Position numbers and translations under genes: made by a program. From assembly GCF_900104185.1 (NCBI RefSeq), contig NZ_FNIZ01000004.1, positions 124,001 through 188,000 of the forward strand: a stretch of 64,000 nt of DNA, written 5' to 3'. Positions 1 through 8,781 of this stretch are shown one piece after another (position 1 is the first letter of the stretch; each line of letters begins with the position of its first letter). The DNA comes from Halobacillus aidingensis. Lineage in GTDB: Bacteria; Bacillota; Bacilli; Bacillales; Halobacillaceae. Under the pieces are notes generated by a model. It was not told the DNA's origin, searched no databases, and was given only the letters and a program-made list of their open reading frames with translations.

Positions 1-1574
1 TGCAAGGTCAGCTGCTCACCAGTGTCTTCATTCAATCCATATTCGTATTGAATCAAGGTTTGAATCAGCATCGCCGGGATCCTTTTCCCACCAGGGGAAC
101 CGATGCCGAGGACCGCTTTTCCGTCTTTTTCGAAAATCATCGGTGAGACGAACGACCGCGGGCGTTTGCCTGGTTCATAGGCGTTCATAGAATCTTCCGC
201 TGTATCGAAATTGTTCATTTGGTGGTTTAAAAAGAAACCATCAATGTACAAACCGGAGCCGAAGAATTTCCCTAATGAGTTGGTCGCGGAAACCATCATC
301 CCGTTCTTATCGACTACGACAAAGTGCGTCGTATTGCGGTGATCGGCTTTCTCACCTGGTGCGGTGTACAGGTCCGCGGAACTTGTCAGTGCACCCTCAC
401 CGACAGAAAATTCTTCTTCAAACAACTGATTTGTATATTCTGTAGAAGTCAATTTCTCCTGCTCCACTTCCTCAAATGCAGGATCGCCCAGGGTGTACAC
501 TCGATCTGTGTAGACCTTATCGACGATTTTGTTCACAAGGTGGATATAGATATCTTGATATTGTGGATCATTGACAATCTGTTCCATGTTTTCTGGAAGG
601 TTTCCATCCAGAAAAGCAGGCCATCCTCCACCAGGCAGGGCATATTCTTCTTCCAGTACTTCATCCAGGTTAGCTTCCAATTGTTCCAGCATCTTCAATG
701 CCTGAATAACGATGATGCCTGATGTCGGAGAAGATCCGGCATACAAGGTCTGGCCTTTGAATTCTCCTTTTGGTGCAGGACGTTTACCGACTTCATAAGC
801 TTCAAGGTCACCCGGTTGAAAACCGAGCTGACTTGTAAGCGAGTCAGCGATCTCCCCTTCATAGAAAGATTCCGCCCCTTCTCGCTGCAGTTTTTTCAAT
901 GTCTCTGCAAGCTCTGCTTGAACAAGGGTATCGTTGATCTGCAGCGGCCGATCTTCGGGGTAAAACATGTTGTAAACGGCCGGGTCTTCATTCCCTGACT
1001 GAATGAAACGTCTCGAGTTTTGAAGCTGCTCATTGAAAATTCGTCCGACTTTGATGCCTTCTTCACTATGAGTGACGGCATCTTCAAGCAGCTGATTCCA
1101 CTCCATTTCATCTCCGTAATCTTCGTAGACTTTGCCCATCCCTTTCACAAAACCAGGCACAGCAATTCCGCGTTGAGGCCGCGCCCCACTTACAGGAGCT
1201 GCTTCGCGGTAATCGTACGTGATGGCTCCTTCATCCGGTTCGTGGACAATCATTTGTCCACCCCCGCCAATCCCAGAGCCATAAGGTTCAACGACATTCA
1301 GCACAAAGGAGACGGCTATAGCTGCTTCGGCAGCATTCCCTCCCTCGTTAAGCACCTTCATCCCAGCTTCAACTGCGAGAGGATGCACAGCACTGACGCC
1401 ATATACAAAAGCTTCTTCCTCTGAGGAAGTATCTACTTCAACCGTCTCCTCACGACCTTGGACTTCATAAGGTTCACGGAACTGGTCAAACTCTTCTTCA
1501 AAATAAACATTCCATCCAACTAAGCCGACGAAAATGATGCCGGCAAGTATATAGGTCACCTTCAAATCACTCAA
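1..1574 (-). CDS. ggt: Gamma-glutamyltransferase, membrane-anchored (3' end cut by window)
   Basis: Transfers or hydrolyses gamma-glutamyl bonds; after pgsBCA it probably cuts or anchors poly-gamma-glutamate outside the cell, as CapD does in Bacillus anthracis (known family role; inferred here). The first 524 residues are in the window. Residues 5-25 form one hydrophobic segment followed by an acidic stretch, so it looks like an N-terminal anchor. The autocleavage nucleophile is seen as T415 in RNTTHFVVVD, and the GSGIGGGG segment near residues 99-106 is typical of the large subunit. Thr at 415 resembles Ggt more than the shorter CapD, so about 60-80 residues of the small subunit are likely missing off the edge. 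The start is TTG at 1574, chosen for GGAGG eight bases upstream; it lies 13 bases after pgsA, implying co-transcription. Confidence 0.9.
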   Translation of the reverse strand, partial: MSDLKVTYILAGIIFVGLVGWNVYFEEEFDQFREPYEVQGREETVEVDTSSEEEAFVYGVSAVHPLAVEAGMKVLNEGGNAAEAAIAVSFVLNVVEPYGSGIGGGGQMIVHEPDEGAITYDYREAAPVSGARPQRGIAVPGFVKGMGKVYEDYGDEMEWNQLLEDAVTHSEEGIKVGRIFNEQLQNSRRFIQSGNEDPAVYNMFYPEDRPLQINDTLVQAELAETLKKLQREGAESFYEGEIADSLTSQLGFQPGDLEAYEVGKRPAPKGEFKGQTLYAGSSPTSGIIVIQALKMLEQLEANLDEVLEEEYALPGGGWPAFLDGNLPENMEQIVNDPQYQDIYIHLVNKIVDKVYTDRVYTLGDPAFEEVEQEKLTSTEYTNQLFEEEFSVGEGALTSSADLYTAPGEKADHRNTTHFVVVDKNGMMVSATNSLGKFFGSGLYIDGFFLNHQMNNFDTAEDSMNAYEPGKRPRSFVSPMIFEKDGKAVLGIGSPGGKRIPAMLIQTLIQYEYGLNEDTGEQLTL

Positions 1575-1587
1575 ACCTGTGAACCTC

Positions 1588-2844
1588 CTATCCTTCAATG
1601 ACGCCAGCTTTTTTCAAGTCGACCACGAGTCTGCCGTCTTCCATCCGCCATAGTTCATCGTCCAGTTCTTTCCTAAGTGTCCGGAAAATACGGTAATCGC
1701 GGAACGGCTTCAGAATTCCATCTGTCTCTCTCGGTCTCGTATCGGAAATTTGCATAGGTACGAAGGAAAGTTCCGCTCCCCCGTCCTGCAAAAAGTCAAG
1801 TTGAGCGAGTGTCGAATCTTTCGTACGCGACCAGCCCTGGTCAAAAACGAAATTTCCGAGACTGTTCATAACGATCGACGTCTTATCTTCACTTTCCGGG
1901 TCATCCGGGTCTCTCTCGATATGTACACGAGTGATGGGCTCAAGCACATGAGAGTGGTGGCCGATGATGACATCCGCCCCCATATCGGTCATCAAATACG
2001 CAAGCGTTTCCTGTGTATCATTAGAACCGACCTGATATTCATCGCCCCAGTGGGTATGGACCATGACGACGTCCGCCTGTTCTTTCGCTTCACGGATACG
2101 GCTTTGCAGCACACCAAGCCCCGCATTCGTCAAAACCCCACCGACGTATTCACTGGCGCTGTATCCTTGAACAAATACATCCGTAAAACCTAGAATGGCT
2201 ACACTTCTTCCATTCGCATCAAAATAATGAATTTCACCGGCATCGGTCAACGTTTCCTCTTCCTCAAACATCCCCTCAGCAGGATCTAATGCACGGCCGA
2301 TTCCGAGCAAATCAAGATCAACCTTTTCCATATGTTCCAAAGTTTCTTCTAATGAAAGGTTTCCGTAATCCATGATATGGTTGTTTGCTAGATTGACAGA
2401 GTCGAAACCAGCATCCACCAGCGCCTCTTCGGCTCCTTTTTCTGCATACAAATGGATATCCTTATTACGCAGCTCAAAATCTTCCATAACCGATTCGACT
2501 TCAGGATCTTCTGCATCAATGACCGGGTTTTCAAAGTTTCCCGTAACATAATCGGACTCTTCAAAATATGGAGTCACATAATCAAATACACGACCAATCG
2601 GTTCTCCACTTCTGACAGCGGCATCACGGACGTGACGACCGAGCATCATATCTCCGACCATCGAAATTCTGAAATCCACATCATCGGGTCGTGTATCTTC
2701 CGGCATCTCCGGCTTGTCGATCCATTGATGACCAAAGAAAGGCACAGCTAATAGAGCTGCGAGCACCATGGAATGGAGAGGCGCTTTCTTTTTATGCTTC
2801 TTCGTCCATACCTTCATCTTATATTTAAGATCTTTTTCTTCCAT
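1588..2844 (-). CDS. pgsA: Poly-gamma-glutamate synthesis protein PgsA (CapA family)
   Basis: Third subunit of the membrane poly-gamma-glutamate synthase, thought to help polymer export and chain elongation at the outer face. The 418-residue protein has a basic N-terminus, one membrane segment at about residues 24-42, then an extracellular CapA domain with the metallophosphatase-like fold. Visible motifs are VGDMMLGR (about residue 63), NFENP, LANNHIMDYG, HTHWGDEY and IIGHHSHVLEP, the usual metal-site signatures of the family. ATG at 2844 has GGAG eight bases upstream. It is 13 bases downstream of pgsC and 13 bases upstream of the transferase gene. Length is normal (380-420). Identity is confident; catalytic activity of CapA proteins is unsettled. 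Confidence 0.93.
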   Translation of the reverse strand: MEEKDLKYKMKVWTKKHKKKAPLHSMVLAALLAVPFFGHQWIDKPEMPEDTRPDDVDFRISMVGDMMLGRHVRDAAVRSGEPIGRVFDYVTPYFEESDYVTGNFENPVIDAEDPEVESVMEDFELRNKDIHLYAEKGAEEALVDAGFDSVNLANNHIMDYGNLSLEETLEHMEKVDLDLLGIGRALDPAEGMFEEEETLTDAGEIHYFDANGRSVAILGFTDVFVQGYSASEYVGGVLTNAGLGVLQSRIREAKEQADVVMVHTHWGDEYQVGSNDTQETLAYLMTDMGADVIIGHHSHVLEPITRVHIERDPDDPESEDKTSIVMNSLGNFVFDQGWSRTKDSTLAQLDFLQDGGAELSFVPMQISDTRPRETDGILKPFRDYRIFRTLRKELDDELWRMEDGRLVVDLKKAGVIEG

Positions 2845-2857
2845 TGAAAAATCTCCT

Positions 2858-3307
2858 CTAAATCAAATGGTACGCCGTAATCAATACAAAAGTTGCGAAC
2901 GCAATAAGGAAAGTGGCACTGAACGTAGGCAGCACTCCCTGCTTTTGTATTGAGTTTGCGATCAATCCGGGCACAATGACTCCGATTCCCCTTAATTCCA
3001 TGACAGGAAATGGGGTGAGAGGATATAAATAATCCATCGACATCTTCATCAAAACCCCGACGGTCAACATCGCAGCAAATTTACGACGACCGTAAAGAAC
3101 CGTGAACCTTGATAGAACTTGAGAAACGAGTAAGTATGTAACCAAGCTGATCATTCCAACAGCTAATACGTACATCACTTGATCGAATATCAAAGCTATG
3201 TAGCCCGGGACAACCAATCCCGCGGGCACAATCCCTGTTTTCTCTGCATACAACAAACTTAATAAAACACCTATGACAATCGCGATATATAAATCAGTAC
3301 CGAACAC
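2858..3307 (-). CDS. pgsC: Poly-gamma-glutamate synthesis protein PgsC (CapC)
   Basis: Small integral membrane subunit of the poly-gamma-glutamate synthase, forming the membrane complex with PgsB. At 149 residues it matches the family length exactly. It opens with MFGTDLYIAIVIG and has about four hydrophobic segments; the GIVPAGLVVPGYIAL stretch near residues 25-39 is characteristic of CapC. The start is GTG at 3307 behind GGGAGTTGGAG. It sits 43 bases after pgsB in the conserved B-C-A order. Confidence 0.93.
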   Translation of the reverse strand: MFGTDLYIAIVIGVLLSLLYAEKTGIVPAGLVVPGYIALIFDQVMYVLAVGMISLVTYLLVSQVLSRFTVLYGRRKFAAMLTVGVLMKMSMDYLYPLTPFPVMELRGIGVIVPGLIANSIQKQGVLPTFSATFLIAFATFVLITAYHLI

Positions 3308-3350
3308 GTGGACTCCAACTCCCTACCATTATTTGTTCGCCTGCAACACC

Positions 3351-4595
3351 TTACGAGAAAAAGATCGGCTCTCTTCCGACTTCTATAACGTCCCAGCCTG
3401 TGTCTTCTCGAGATGAAGGACGGAATTCAAGCTCTTCGACAGCGGCAGCCACTTTCTCACCAGCCCCGACGATGTTTCCGATTCCGTAAATGACACTATC
3501 ATCAGGAAGCTCTTTCAGATGCTCGACAATAACCTCCGTCGATGCTTTTTCCAAGTTTATGAGATTAAGTGGCCTGATTTTCCCTTCTTCATAGGCTTTC
3601 GTAATCGGCCAAACACTTTCTCCCATGACAATCAACCGCTCCATTTCAATATGGGGCAGGACATTTTCCGCGAAATCGATGGTCCGCTCAACTCTGTCAC
3701 TGCGGCAACTCATGACGATTGTACGCTCCTGATCGGGGTAATCCAACTGTTGGATTCTTTCCCAAATGTTCAACGTTGATGTTGTATCATTCGCGGCAAA
3801 TCCGTTGAAGAAGTATTTAGGCGCTTCTTCTCTACCGAAACGGTGCACGCGCATCGCTCCCGGATCGACAGGTGCCTGCAGCATTCCCTCAAGCGCGACA
3901 TCACGATCGATATCCAAAATCTCAGCAACAGCCATTGCAAGGGCCGCATTTTGAGGGAAAATCATGAACGGGAACTTTTGTAAGTACGCTTCATCAATCC
4001 AGCTTTCATCCGCAACCACAACTTTTGAGTTCTTGCGGCGCGCGACTTTTTCAAAATACTTCTGATAAGGCGTTTCCGGAATGATGACATATCCGTTTTC
4101 CGGAATGGTCGAACCGAAAGCTTCCGCAATATCATCAAGGGTGGGGCCCATCACGTCCATATGGTCTTCAATAACATTGGCAATGATGGTAATACTCGCC
4201 TTCACCAGCCTCTCCTGGAAGACCTTCTGATATTCAGGATTCACAGCCATACATTCACTGACAAAAGCATCTGCCCGCCGTTTCACCACTTGTTCCGTAA
4301 TCCTCATTTGTTCATTAATATTCGGACCTTGCAGACCACGGACAATCGGCTCTTCATCTTCCTGATCCCAATAAAACATCCGCGCTGACGTCCCTGTCGT
4401 TTTTCCAACCACTTTCCGCCCGTCATGTTTAAGAATTCCCATCACAAGACGAGTGACCGTCGATTTCCCACGGATCCCATTTACGAGAATCCTAGTAGGG
4501 ATTTTCTTCAGTCGACGATCAAGCTTATATTTTTCCCAAAGACCTACAACGAGCACAAAAACAAAGAAGATCATCAGGTACGCTAACTCATCCAC
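3351..4595 (-). CDS. pgsB: Poly-gamma-glutamate synthase ligase subunit PgsB (CapB)
   Basis: ATP-dependent amide ligase of the Mur ligase superfamily that extends gamma-linked glutamate chains. The 414-residue protein starts with a membrane segment (residues 4-20) and then a P-loop, NGIRGKST at residues 39-46, which binds ATP. Further ligase motifs include GTSARMF and NVIEDHMDVMGPT. Length is close to the 390-420 expected. It is the first gene of the minus-strand pgsBCA-ggt operon. The 290-base gap upstream carries a perfect inverted repeat that may be an operator, and the terminator of the gene upstream. Confidence 0.95.
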   Translation of the reverse strand: MDELAYLMIFFVFVLVVGLWEKYKLDRRLKKIPTRILVNGIRGKSTVTRLVMGILKHDGRKVVGKTTGTSARMFYWDQEDEEPIVRGLQGPNINEQMRITEQVVKRRADAFVSECMAVNPEYQKVFQERLVKASITIIANVIEDHMDVMGPTLDDIAEAFGSTIPENGYVIIPETPYQKYFEKVARRKNSKVVVADESWIDEAYLQKFPFMIFPQNAALAMAVAEILDIDRDVALEGMLQAPVDPGAMRVHRFGREEAPKYFFNGFAANDTTSTLNIWERIQQLDYPDQERTIVMSCRSDRVERTIDFAENVLPHIEMERLIVMGESVWPITKAYEEGKIRPLNLINLEKASTEVIVEHLKELPDDSVIYGIGNIVGAGEKVAAAVEELEFRPSSREDTGWDVIEVGREPIFFS

Positions 4596-4743
4596 TAACT
4601 TTCACATCCTTATCTAGTTCCAAAGATACCATGAACTCATTCTTTCTAAAACTAACAGATTATTACAACATACGCCAACACTCGGCATAAGTCCTAGTAC
4701 TCTACCATACCCTAATGCGGAAAATATAATTGGAATTTTCAAA

Positions 4744-4763
4744 AGAATTTTCGAGAAAATTCT
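4744..4763. promoter_or_regulatory. Inverted repeat upstream of pgsB
   Basis: AGAATTTTC and GAAAATTCT form 9-base perfect arms around a GA centre, about 150 bases before the pgsB start. A related AATTTTC half-site lies just beside it. A repressor or activator site for capsule synthesis is plausible. The regulator is unknown and AT-rich palindromes can arise by chance. Confidence 0.35.
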
Positions 4764-4809
4764 ACATAAAGGGTTTCGTCCTCATTTTCTTTTTTATGAC
4801 GTTTTAAAA

Positions 4810-4850
4810 AAAAGAAGTCCAGCTTCTACTTATAAGAAGGTGGACTCTTT
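4810..4850 (-). terminator. Terminator of the esterase gene
   Basis: The arms AGTCCAGCTTCT and AGAAGGTGGACT pair with one mismatch across a 7-base loop. On the minus strand they are followed by a run of eight T. It ends the transcript of the hydrolase gene that stops at 4887 and insulates pgsB. Confidence 0.75.
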
Positions 4851-4886
4851 TCTAAATGGACCGATTACTTAAATTCCTTCATTTCT

Positions 4887-5855
4887 TTACCTCTCACTCA
4901 ATCGTTTCTTTAACCATTGACTACTCAACTGCCCGTTCACCTCGTGCCCTCCATCATAAAAGTGCGCAGCCACACGCCCTTCCGCATGAAGTTTTCGATA
5001 GACCTTTCTTATCGTTTCCAGCGCATCTCCTGCGTGATCCACAGGAAAACAGTCATCGTTTATACCATGCTCAATAAATAAAGGTCTTGGAGCAATGGCG
5101 CTAAGTAAACAAGGAAGTTCTGCTATTTCCAAGATCCCGGGCAAGTAGTTGTCTAAGCAGTGCTCCGTATGGAAGAAGCTCCCCTTAAATGTACTTGCAA
5201 ATCCGGCTAACACGGTGGCAGAGATTCTTTCATCCACAAGTGCTGTAAGAGCAGCGATCCATCCGCCGCCAGAAAACCCCATTACGCCTATACCTTCTCC
5301 TCTAAAGTGAGTAGTGATGACATCCAGAGCCCTCCTCGCTTCAAACACACGCAGGCCGACAAGTGTCTTTCCAGTCATCAAAAGTCTGGACGCAAGTGCG
5401 TAACAGGAGTTTTGATTCCCTCCCACTAGATCTTCTTTGAGGCGGCGGTCCGCGAAACCAATCATATCTGGCGCAAAGACTTTGACTCCTTTTCTCACAA
5501 GTTGAATGGCAAAATGATTGTGGATGTGGGCAGAATCAGTTTCACCCCCTATCACATCCACGCTTCCATTCCCGTGCCCATGCAAGGCCAAAACGCAGGG
5601 GGGTTCTTCATCAGCTGATTTCGGTGTCAGGATATACATAGGTACACGGAGACCTTCTGTAGAAAAAAATTGAACCTTTTCTATTATATAGTCTCCACAA
5701 TCCACAGGTGCTTTCAACCATTCGATTTTCTCTTCATCCGGAATAGGGAAATCCCCAAGAATTCCTTTGACTTTTGTCACTATTTCTTTGTTAGTCCGTG
5801 TGTTTTTTGAGGTCGCTTCGTCATAAACCTTTTGGAGATAATGATCTACTTCCAC
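4887..5855 (-). CDS. Alpha/beta hydrolase, probable pectin-linked acetyl esterase
   Basis: Serine hydrolase of the dienelactone hydrolase / acetyl-xylan-esterase type. The 322-residue protein has a cap-like N-terminal region, the oxyanion strand LALHGHGNG, the nucleophile elbow GFSGGG and a late Asp and His (NDDCFPVDH, YDGGHEV) that would complete the triad. No signal peptide is seen, so it probably acts on imported acetylated oligosaccharides. GTG at 5855 is preferred because AGGAGG lies seven bases upstream; 14 in-frame codons further upstream have no ribosome site. Next to kduI-kduD, it likely belongs to pectin catabolism, although a strong hairpin separates it from kduI. The exact substrate is not known. 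Confidence 0.75.
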   Translation of the reverse strand: MEVDHYLQKVYDEATSKNTRTNKEIVTKVKGILGDFPIPDEEKIEWLKAPVDCGDYIIEKVQFFSTEGLRVPMYILTPKSADEEPPCVLALHGHGNGSVDVIGGETDSAHIHNHFAIQLVRKGVKVFAPDMIGFADRRLKEDLVGGNQNSCYALASRLLMTGKTLVGLRVFEARRALDVITTHFRGEGIGVMGFSGGGWIAALTALVDERISATVLAGFASTFKGSFFHTEHCLDNYLPGILEIAELPCLLSAIAPRPLFIEHGINDDCFPVDHAGDALETIRKVYRKLHAEGRVAAHFYDGGHEVNGQLSSQWLKKRLSER

Positions 5856-5900
5856 TCCAATTCCTCCTATGTTGAAATGAGATATAAACACTCGCAATGT

Positions 5901-5943
5901 AAAGCCGCCACATCCAACGATTCGTTGAATGTGGCGGCTTTTT
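5901..5943. terminator. Strong hairpin between kduI and the esterase gene
   Basis: AAAGCCGCCACAT pairs perfectly with ATGTGGCGGCTTT, with a second CAACG/CGTTG stem inside. The T-run is longer on the plus side (six T) than on the minus side (three T). It may terminate or partly attenuate kduDI transcription before the esterase gene. Confidence 0.65.
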
Positions 5944-5946
5944 TCA

Positions 5947-6780
5947 TTATTTCAATTCATCCATTTTCACATGGTCCATATCCGTAAATGTGTAATTTTC
6001 GCCTGCCATAGCCCAAATGAATGTATAATTATTTGTTCCAACTCCTGAGTGGATCGACCATGGAGGAGAAAGAACGACCTGTTCATTCTTCACGACCAGG
6101 TGACGTGTATCATCCGGCTTACCCATAAAGTGGAACACTCTCGATTCCTCATCCATGTCGAAGTACAAGTAGGCTTCCATTCGTCGGTCATGAACATGTG
6201 GCGGCATCGTATTCCACATGTTATTCGGCGCAAGTAATGTCATCCCCATCATGAGTTGACAGCTTTGCAGGCCGTCTTCATGGATATATTTATAAATGGT
6301 CCGATTATTTGATTCCGCATCAGACCCGAGCTTCGTCGGTGTCGCTTCTTCAATCGGCAATTTTTTCGTAGGATATTCTTTGTGAGCGGTTGCAGAGGCC
6401 AGATAAAAACGAGCGGGTTGAGATGCATCTGCACTATCAAGCTGGACATCTTCGTTTCCACGACCCACATACAAACAGTCTCGCTTATTCAACTCATAGG
6501 TTTCCCCGTCAACCGTCACTTTTCCTTTTCCATCTGAAATATTGATGATGCCTACTTCTCTTCGCTCAAGGAAGAATTCCGTTTTCAACGTTTCCGCATC
6601 TTCAAGTTTCAATGGTTTAACAGTAGGTACAGCCCCGCCTGTAATGACACGGTCATAATGGGAATAAACCATATTGATTTCCCCTTCAACAAATAACGAC
6701 TCTACTAGAAAGTCACTTCTCAAACGTTCACCATCATAATTTTTAAAATCCGTCGGGTTTGTCGCATATCGTACTTCCAT
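5947..6780 (-). CDS. kduI: 5-dehydro-4-deoxy-D-glucuronate isomerase KduI
   Basis: Converts 5-keto-4-deoxyuronate, formed from unsaturated galacturonate, into 3-deoxy-D-glycero-2,5-hexodiulosonate, the substrate of KduD. The 277-residue length is that of the family. The cupin zinc ligands are visible: HVH followed by E in PPHVHDRRMEAY, and the later His in PPWSIHSGVGTNNY. It begins MEVRYATNPTD, a typical KduI start, behind GGGAGGAG. It lies 55 bases downstream of kduD and is presumably transcribed from the kduD promoter under the palindromic operator. Confidence 0.97.
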   Translation of the reverse strand: MEVRYATNPTDFKNYDGERLRSDFLVESLFVEGEINMVYSHYDRVITGGAVPTVKPLKLEDAETLKTEFFLERREVGIINISDGKGKVTVDGETYELNKRDCLYVGRGNEDVQLDSADASQPARFYLASATAHKEYPTKKLPIEEATPTKLGSDAESNNRTIYKYIHEDGLQSCQLMMGMTLLAPNNMWNTMPPHVHDRRMEAYLYFDMDEESRVFHFMGKPDDTRHLVVKNEQVVLSPPWSIHSGVGTNNYTFIWAMAGENYTFTDMDHVKMDELK

Positions 6781-6835
6781 TTTTATTCTCCTCCCTATTC
6801 CAGGTCTATGATTTTAATTAAGTAGAATAATAGAT

Positions 6836-7591
6836 TTAAGAGCTCATCCATCCTCCATCAACGTTCAAAATATGTCCATTCACATAATCTGAAGCATCCG
6901 AAGCTAGAAAAACAGCTGCACCTTGCAGGTCTTCCGGGACCCCCCATCTTCCTTGAGGGATTCGTGAAGTGATGTAGGCATTTCTTTCTTCATTTTCCCT
7001 GATTGGCGCCGTATTGTCTGTGGCCATGTATCCCGGCGCGATGGCATTTACATTGACGCCTTGACTTCCCCACTCATTCGCAAATGACTTGGTCAGTCCC
7101 GCAACGGCATGTTTACTTGCTGTGTACGCCGGAACTTTGAGACCCCCTTGGTAGGAAAGCATGGATGCAATATTAATGATCTTTCCAGATTTATTTTCGA
7201 GCATGTGATTTCCGATTTCCCGGCATAATTGAAATACCGCGTGCTGATTAACGTCGATGACATCAAACCAATCCTCATTCGAAAAGTCTTTGGCCTCAGA
7301 CCTTCTAATAATACCTGCATTATTTACGAGAATATCCACACGCCCCGTAATCGCAATAGCATCCGCAGCCAACTTTTCCGCAGCACCATTTTCACTCAGA
7401 TCTGAGATCAACTCATGGAAGGTACCACCAACCGACTCGACAGATTCTTTCGTTGATTGCAGCGTTCTCGTTCCGACACCGATCACTTCAGCTCCAGCTT
7501 TGGCAAGGCCTACTGAAATGCCTTGTCCCAACCCTCGGCTTGCCCCTGTAACAAGAGCGACTTTACCGTTCAAAGAAAATAGTGAATTCAT
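6836..7591 (-). CDS. kduD: 2-dehydro-3-deoxy-D-gluconate 5-dehydrogenase KduD
   Basis: Short-chain dehydrogenase that reduces 2,5-diketo-3-deoxygluconate to 2-keto-3-deoxygluconate with NAD(P)H. The 251-residue protein has the TGASRGLGQG nucleotide loop, the NNAG motif and the catalytic Ser, Tyr and Lys (ASMLSYQG, YTASK). ATG at 7591 gives the usual MNSLFSLNGKVALVTG start; the AGGAGG site lies 12 bases upstream and overlaps a longer in-frame alternative. First gene of the kduD-kduI operon, divergent from the LacI-family regulator gene. Confidence 0.96.
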   Translation of the reverse strand: MNSLFSLNGKVALVTGASRGLGQGISVGLAKAGAEVIGVGTRTLQSTKESVESVGGTFHELISDLSENGAAEKLAADAIAITGRVDILVNNAGIIRRSEAKDFSNEDWFDVIDVNQHAVFQLCREIGNHMLENKSGKIINIASMLSYQGGLKVPAYTASKHAVAGLTKSFANEWGSQGVNVNAIAPGYMATDNTAPIRENEERNAYITSRIPQGRWGVPEDLQGAAVFLASDASDYVNGHILNVDGGWMSS

Positions 7592-7638
7592 TAGAATGAA
7601 AAACCTCCTCAAGGTTCAATTTCATACTTACTTGCGCT

Positions 7639-7660
7639 ATAATAACAACGTTGTTATTAT
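7639..7660. promoter_or_regulatory. KdgR-type operator, kduD side
   Basis: A 22-base perfect palindrome centred on AACAACGTTGTT. It abuts the -10 box of the kduD promoter and lies about 140 bases before the divergent LacI-type gene. The same core occurs twice before uxaB, so it is very likely the binding site of that regulator. Confidence 0.85.
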
Positions 7661-7687
7661 TGTAAATGTAAAGGCTTTCTTTGTCAA
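7659..7687 (-). promoter_or_regulatory. Sigma-A promoter of kduD-kduI
   Basis: On the minus strand TTGACA (7687-7682), a 17-base spacer and TACAAT (7664-7659). The operator palindrome begins inside the -10 box, so bound repressor would block initiation. Confidence 0.8.
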
Positions 7688-7797
7688 CGAAGATCCAAGG
7701 AAAGTCGAAGAACATCGAAAGAACCAAGGTTTCTCATTGTTTAACGCTTCATAATTTTTTATAATCATGACAGTCATTCAGAAATGGAGGTCCATCC

Positions 7798-8781
7798 ATG
7801 GGAGTTACAATCAAGGATATTGCCAAAGCTGCTGAAGTCAGCTATTCGACGGTTTCTAAGGCGCTTCGGGACAGTCCCCTCGTCAAAGAACCGACGAAAC
7901 AGAAAATCATAAAAATTGCCGCACAACTTGGTTATCAGCCAAACGTAGCCGCAAGAAGTCTCGTCTCAAAGAAATCCCATACCATCGGGATCGTCTGGCC
8001 AACCATTGAACGTGTCACACATTCTGCTTTAATTACGGGTTTGAACAAGCGGTTGGAAGAACTATCCTATACGACTCTGATTTCCATCAACGATATGGAA
8101 CATGCCATCAATACATTCAACCGATATCAAGTCGATGCCATCGTTGCTTTCGATGAAAGAAATTCACAAGAGCCTGCAAACTCTACCGTCCCGATTATCA
8201 CCTATGGAATTGCTCATGAAGAATCTCCTTTCCCTACGGTCGATGTCAATCGCAAGCAGGCGGTACGAGCAGCTGTTAACTATCTGACCGAGCATGGCCA
8301 TGAAGAAATCACATATATCGGCGGGATGACAAAAGTGGACCATCTTCAAGAAGAAAAAGTGAACGGTTTTCTTGAAGCTGTACAGGAAAACGGAATCGCA
8401 GCTTCCTCTGTTGTCATTGCTGTCGAGGATTTGGAATCTTACGATGGCTATGAAGCGATGAAAAAGGTGTGTGCGGCACAAGCCGTCCCAACAGCTATCA
8501 TCAGTGGAAGCCATGACTTGTCTAAAGGAATCCTGAGAGCAGTTCATGAAAAAGGTCTTTCTATCCCTGGCGATGTATCCATCATTAGCTACGACAACAT
8601 CCCGGCGACAGAAAGTTTCGAGGTTCCCCTATCCACGGTAGGTGTCCCCCTCCACACCATTACAGAAAAACTGGCCGATGTTGTCATGCGTTTAATTAGT
8701 GAAGAAAAAGTCGAACAAAACATTTACTTGGAACCCGAATTAAAGATTACCGAATCTTGTCAAACACGGAGGAGATCCTAG
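7798..8781 (+). CDS. kdgR: LacI-family transcriptional regulator, KdgR-like
   Basis: DNA-binding repressor expected to sense 2-keto-3-deoxygluconate or a related acid and to control kdu and uxa genes (function inferred from context and the operator copies). The 327-residue protein has the LacI helix-turn-helix at residues 1-25 (TIKDIAKAAEVSYSTVSKALR), the hinge helix NVAARSL, and a periplasmic-binding-protein-like sensor domain. ATG follows GGAGG by about seven bases. It is divergent from kduD with the palindromic operator between them and is directly followed, with no gap, by the GDSL esterase gene. The symbol rests on neighbourhood; ExuR-like specificity is the alternative. Confidence 0.85.
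   Translation: MGVTIKDIAKAAEVSYSTVSKALRDSPLVKEPTKQKIIKIAAQLGYQPNVAARSLVSKKSHTIGIVWPTIERVTHSALITGLNKRLEELSYTTLISINDMEHAINTFNRYQVDAIVAFDERNSQEPANSTVPIITYGIAHEESPFPTVDVNRKQAVRAAVNYLTEHGHEEITYIGGMTKVDHLQEEKVNGFLEAVQENGIAASSVVIAVEDLESYDGYEAMKKVCAAQAVPTAIISGSHDLSKGILRAVHEKGLSIPGDVSIISYDNIPATESFEVPLSTVGVPLHTITEKLADVVMRLISEEKVEQNIYLEPELKITESCQTRRRS

Noticed and set aside
324-1424. Several plus-strand open frames across the left edge
   Set aside because: They lie opposite the gamma-glutamyltransferase gene, which shows conserved motifs, ribosome site and operon spacing; the plus frames have none.
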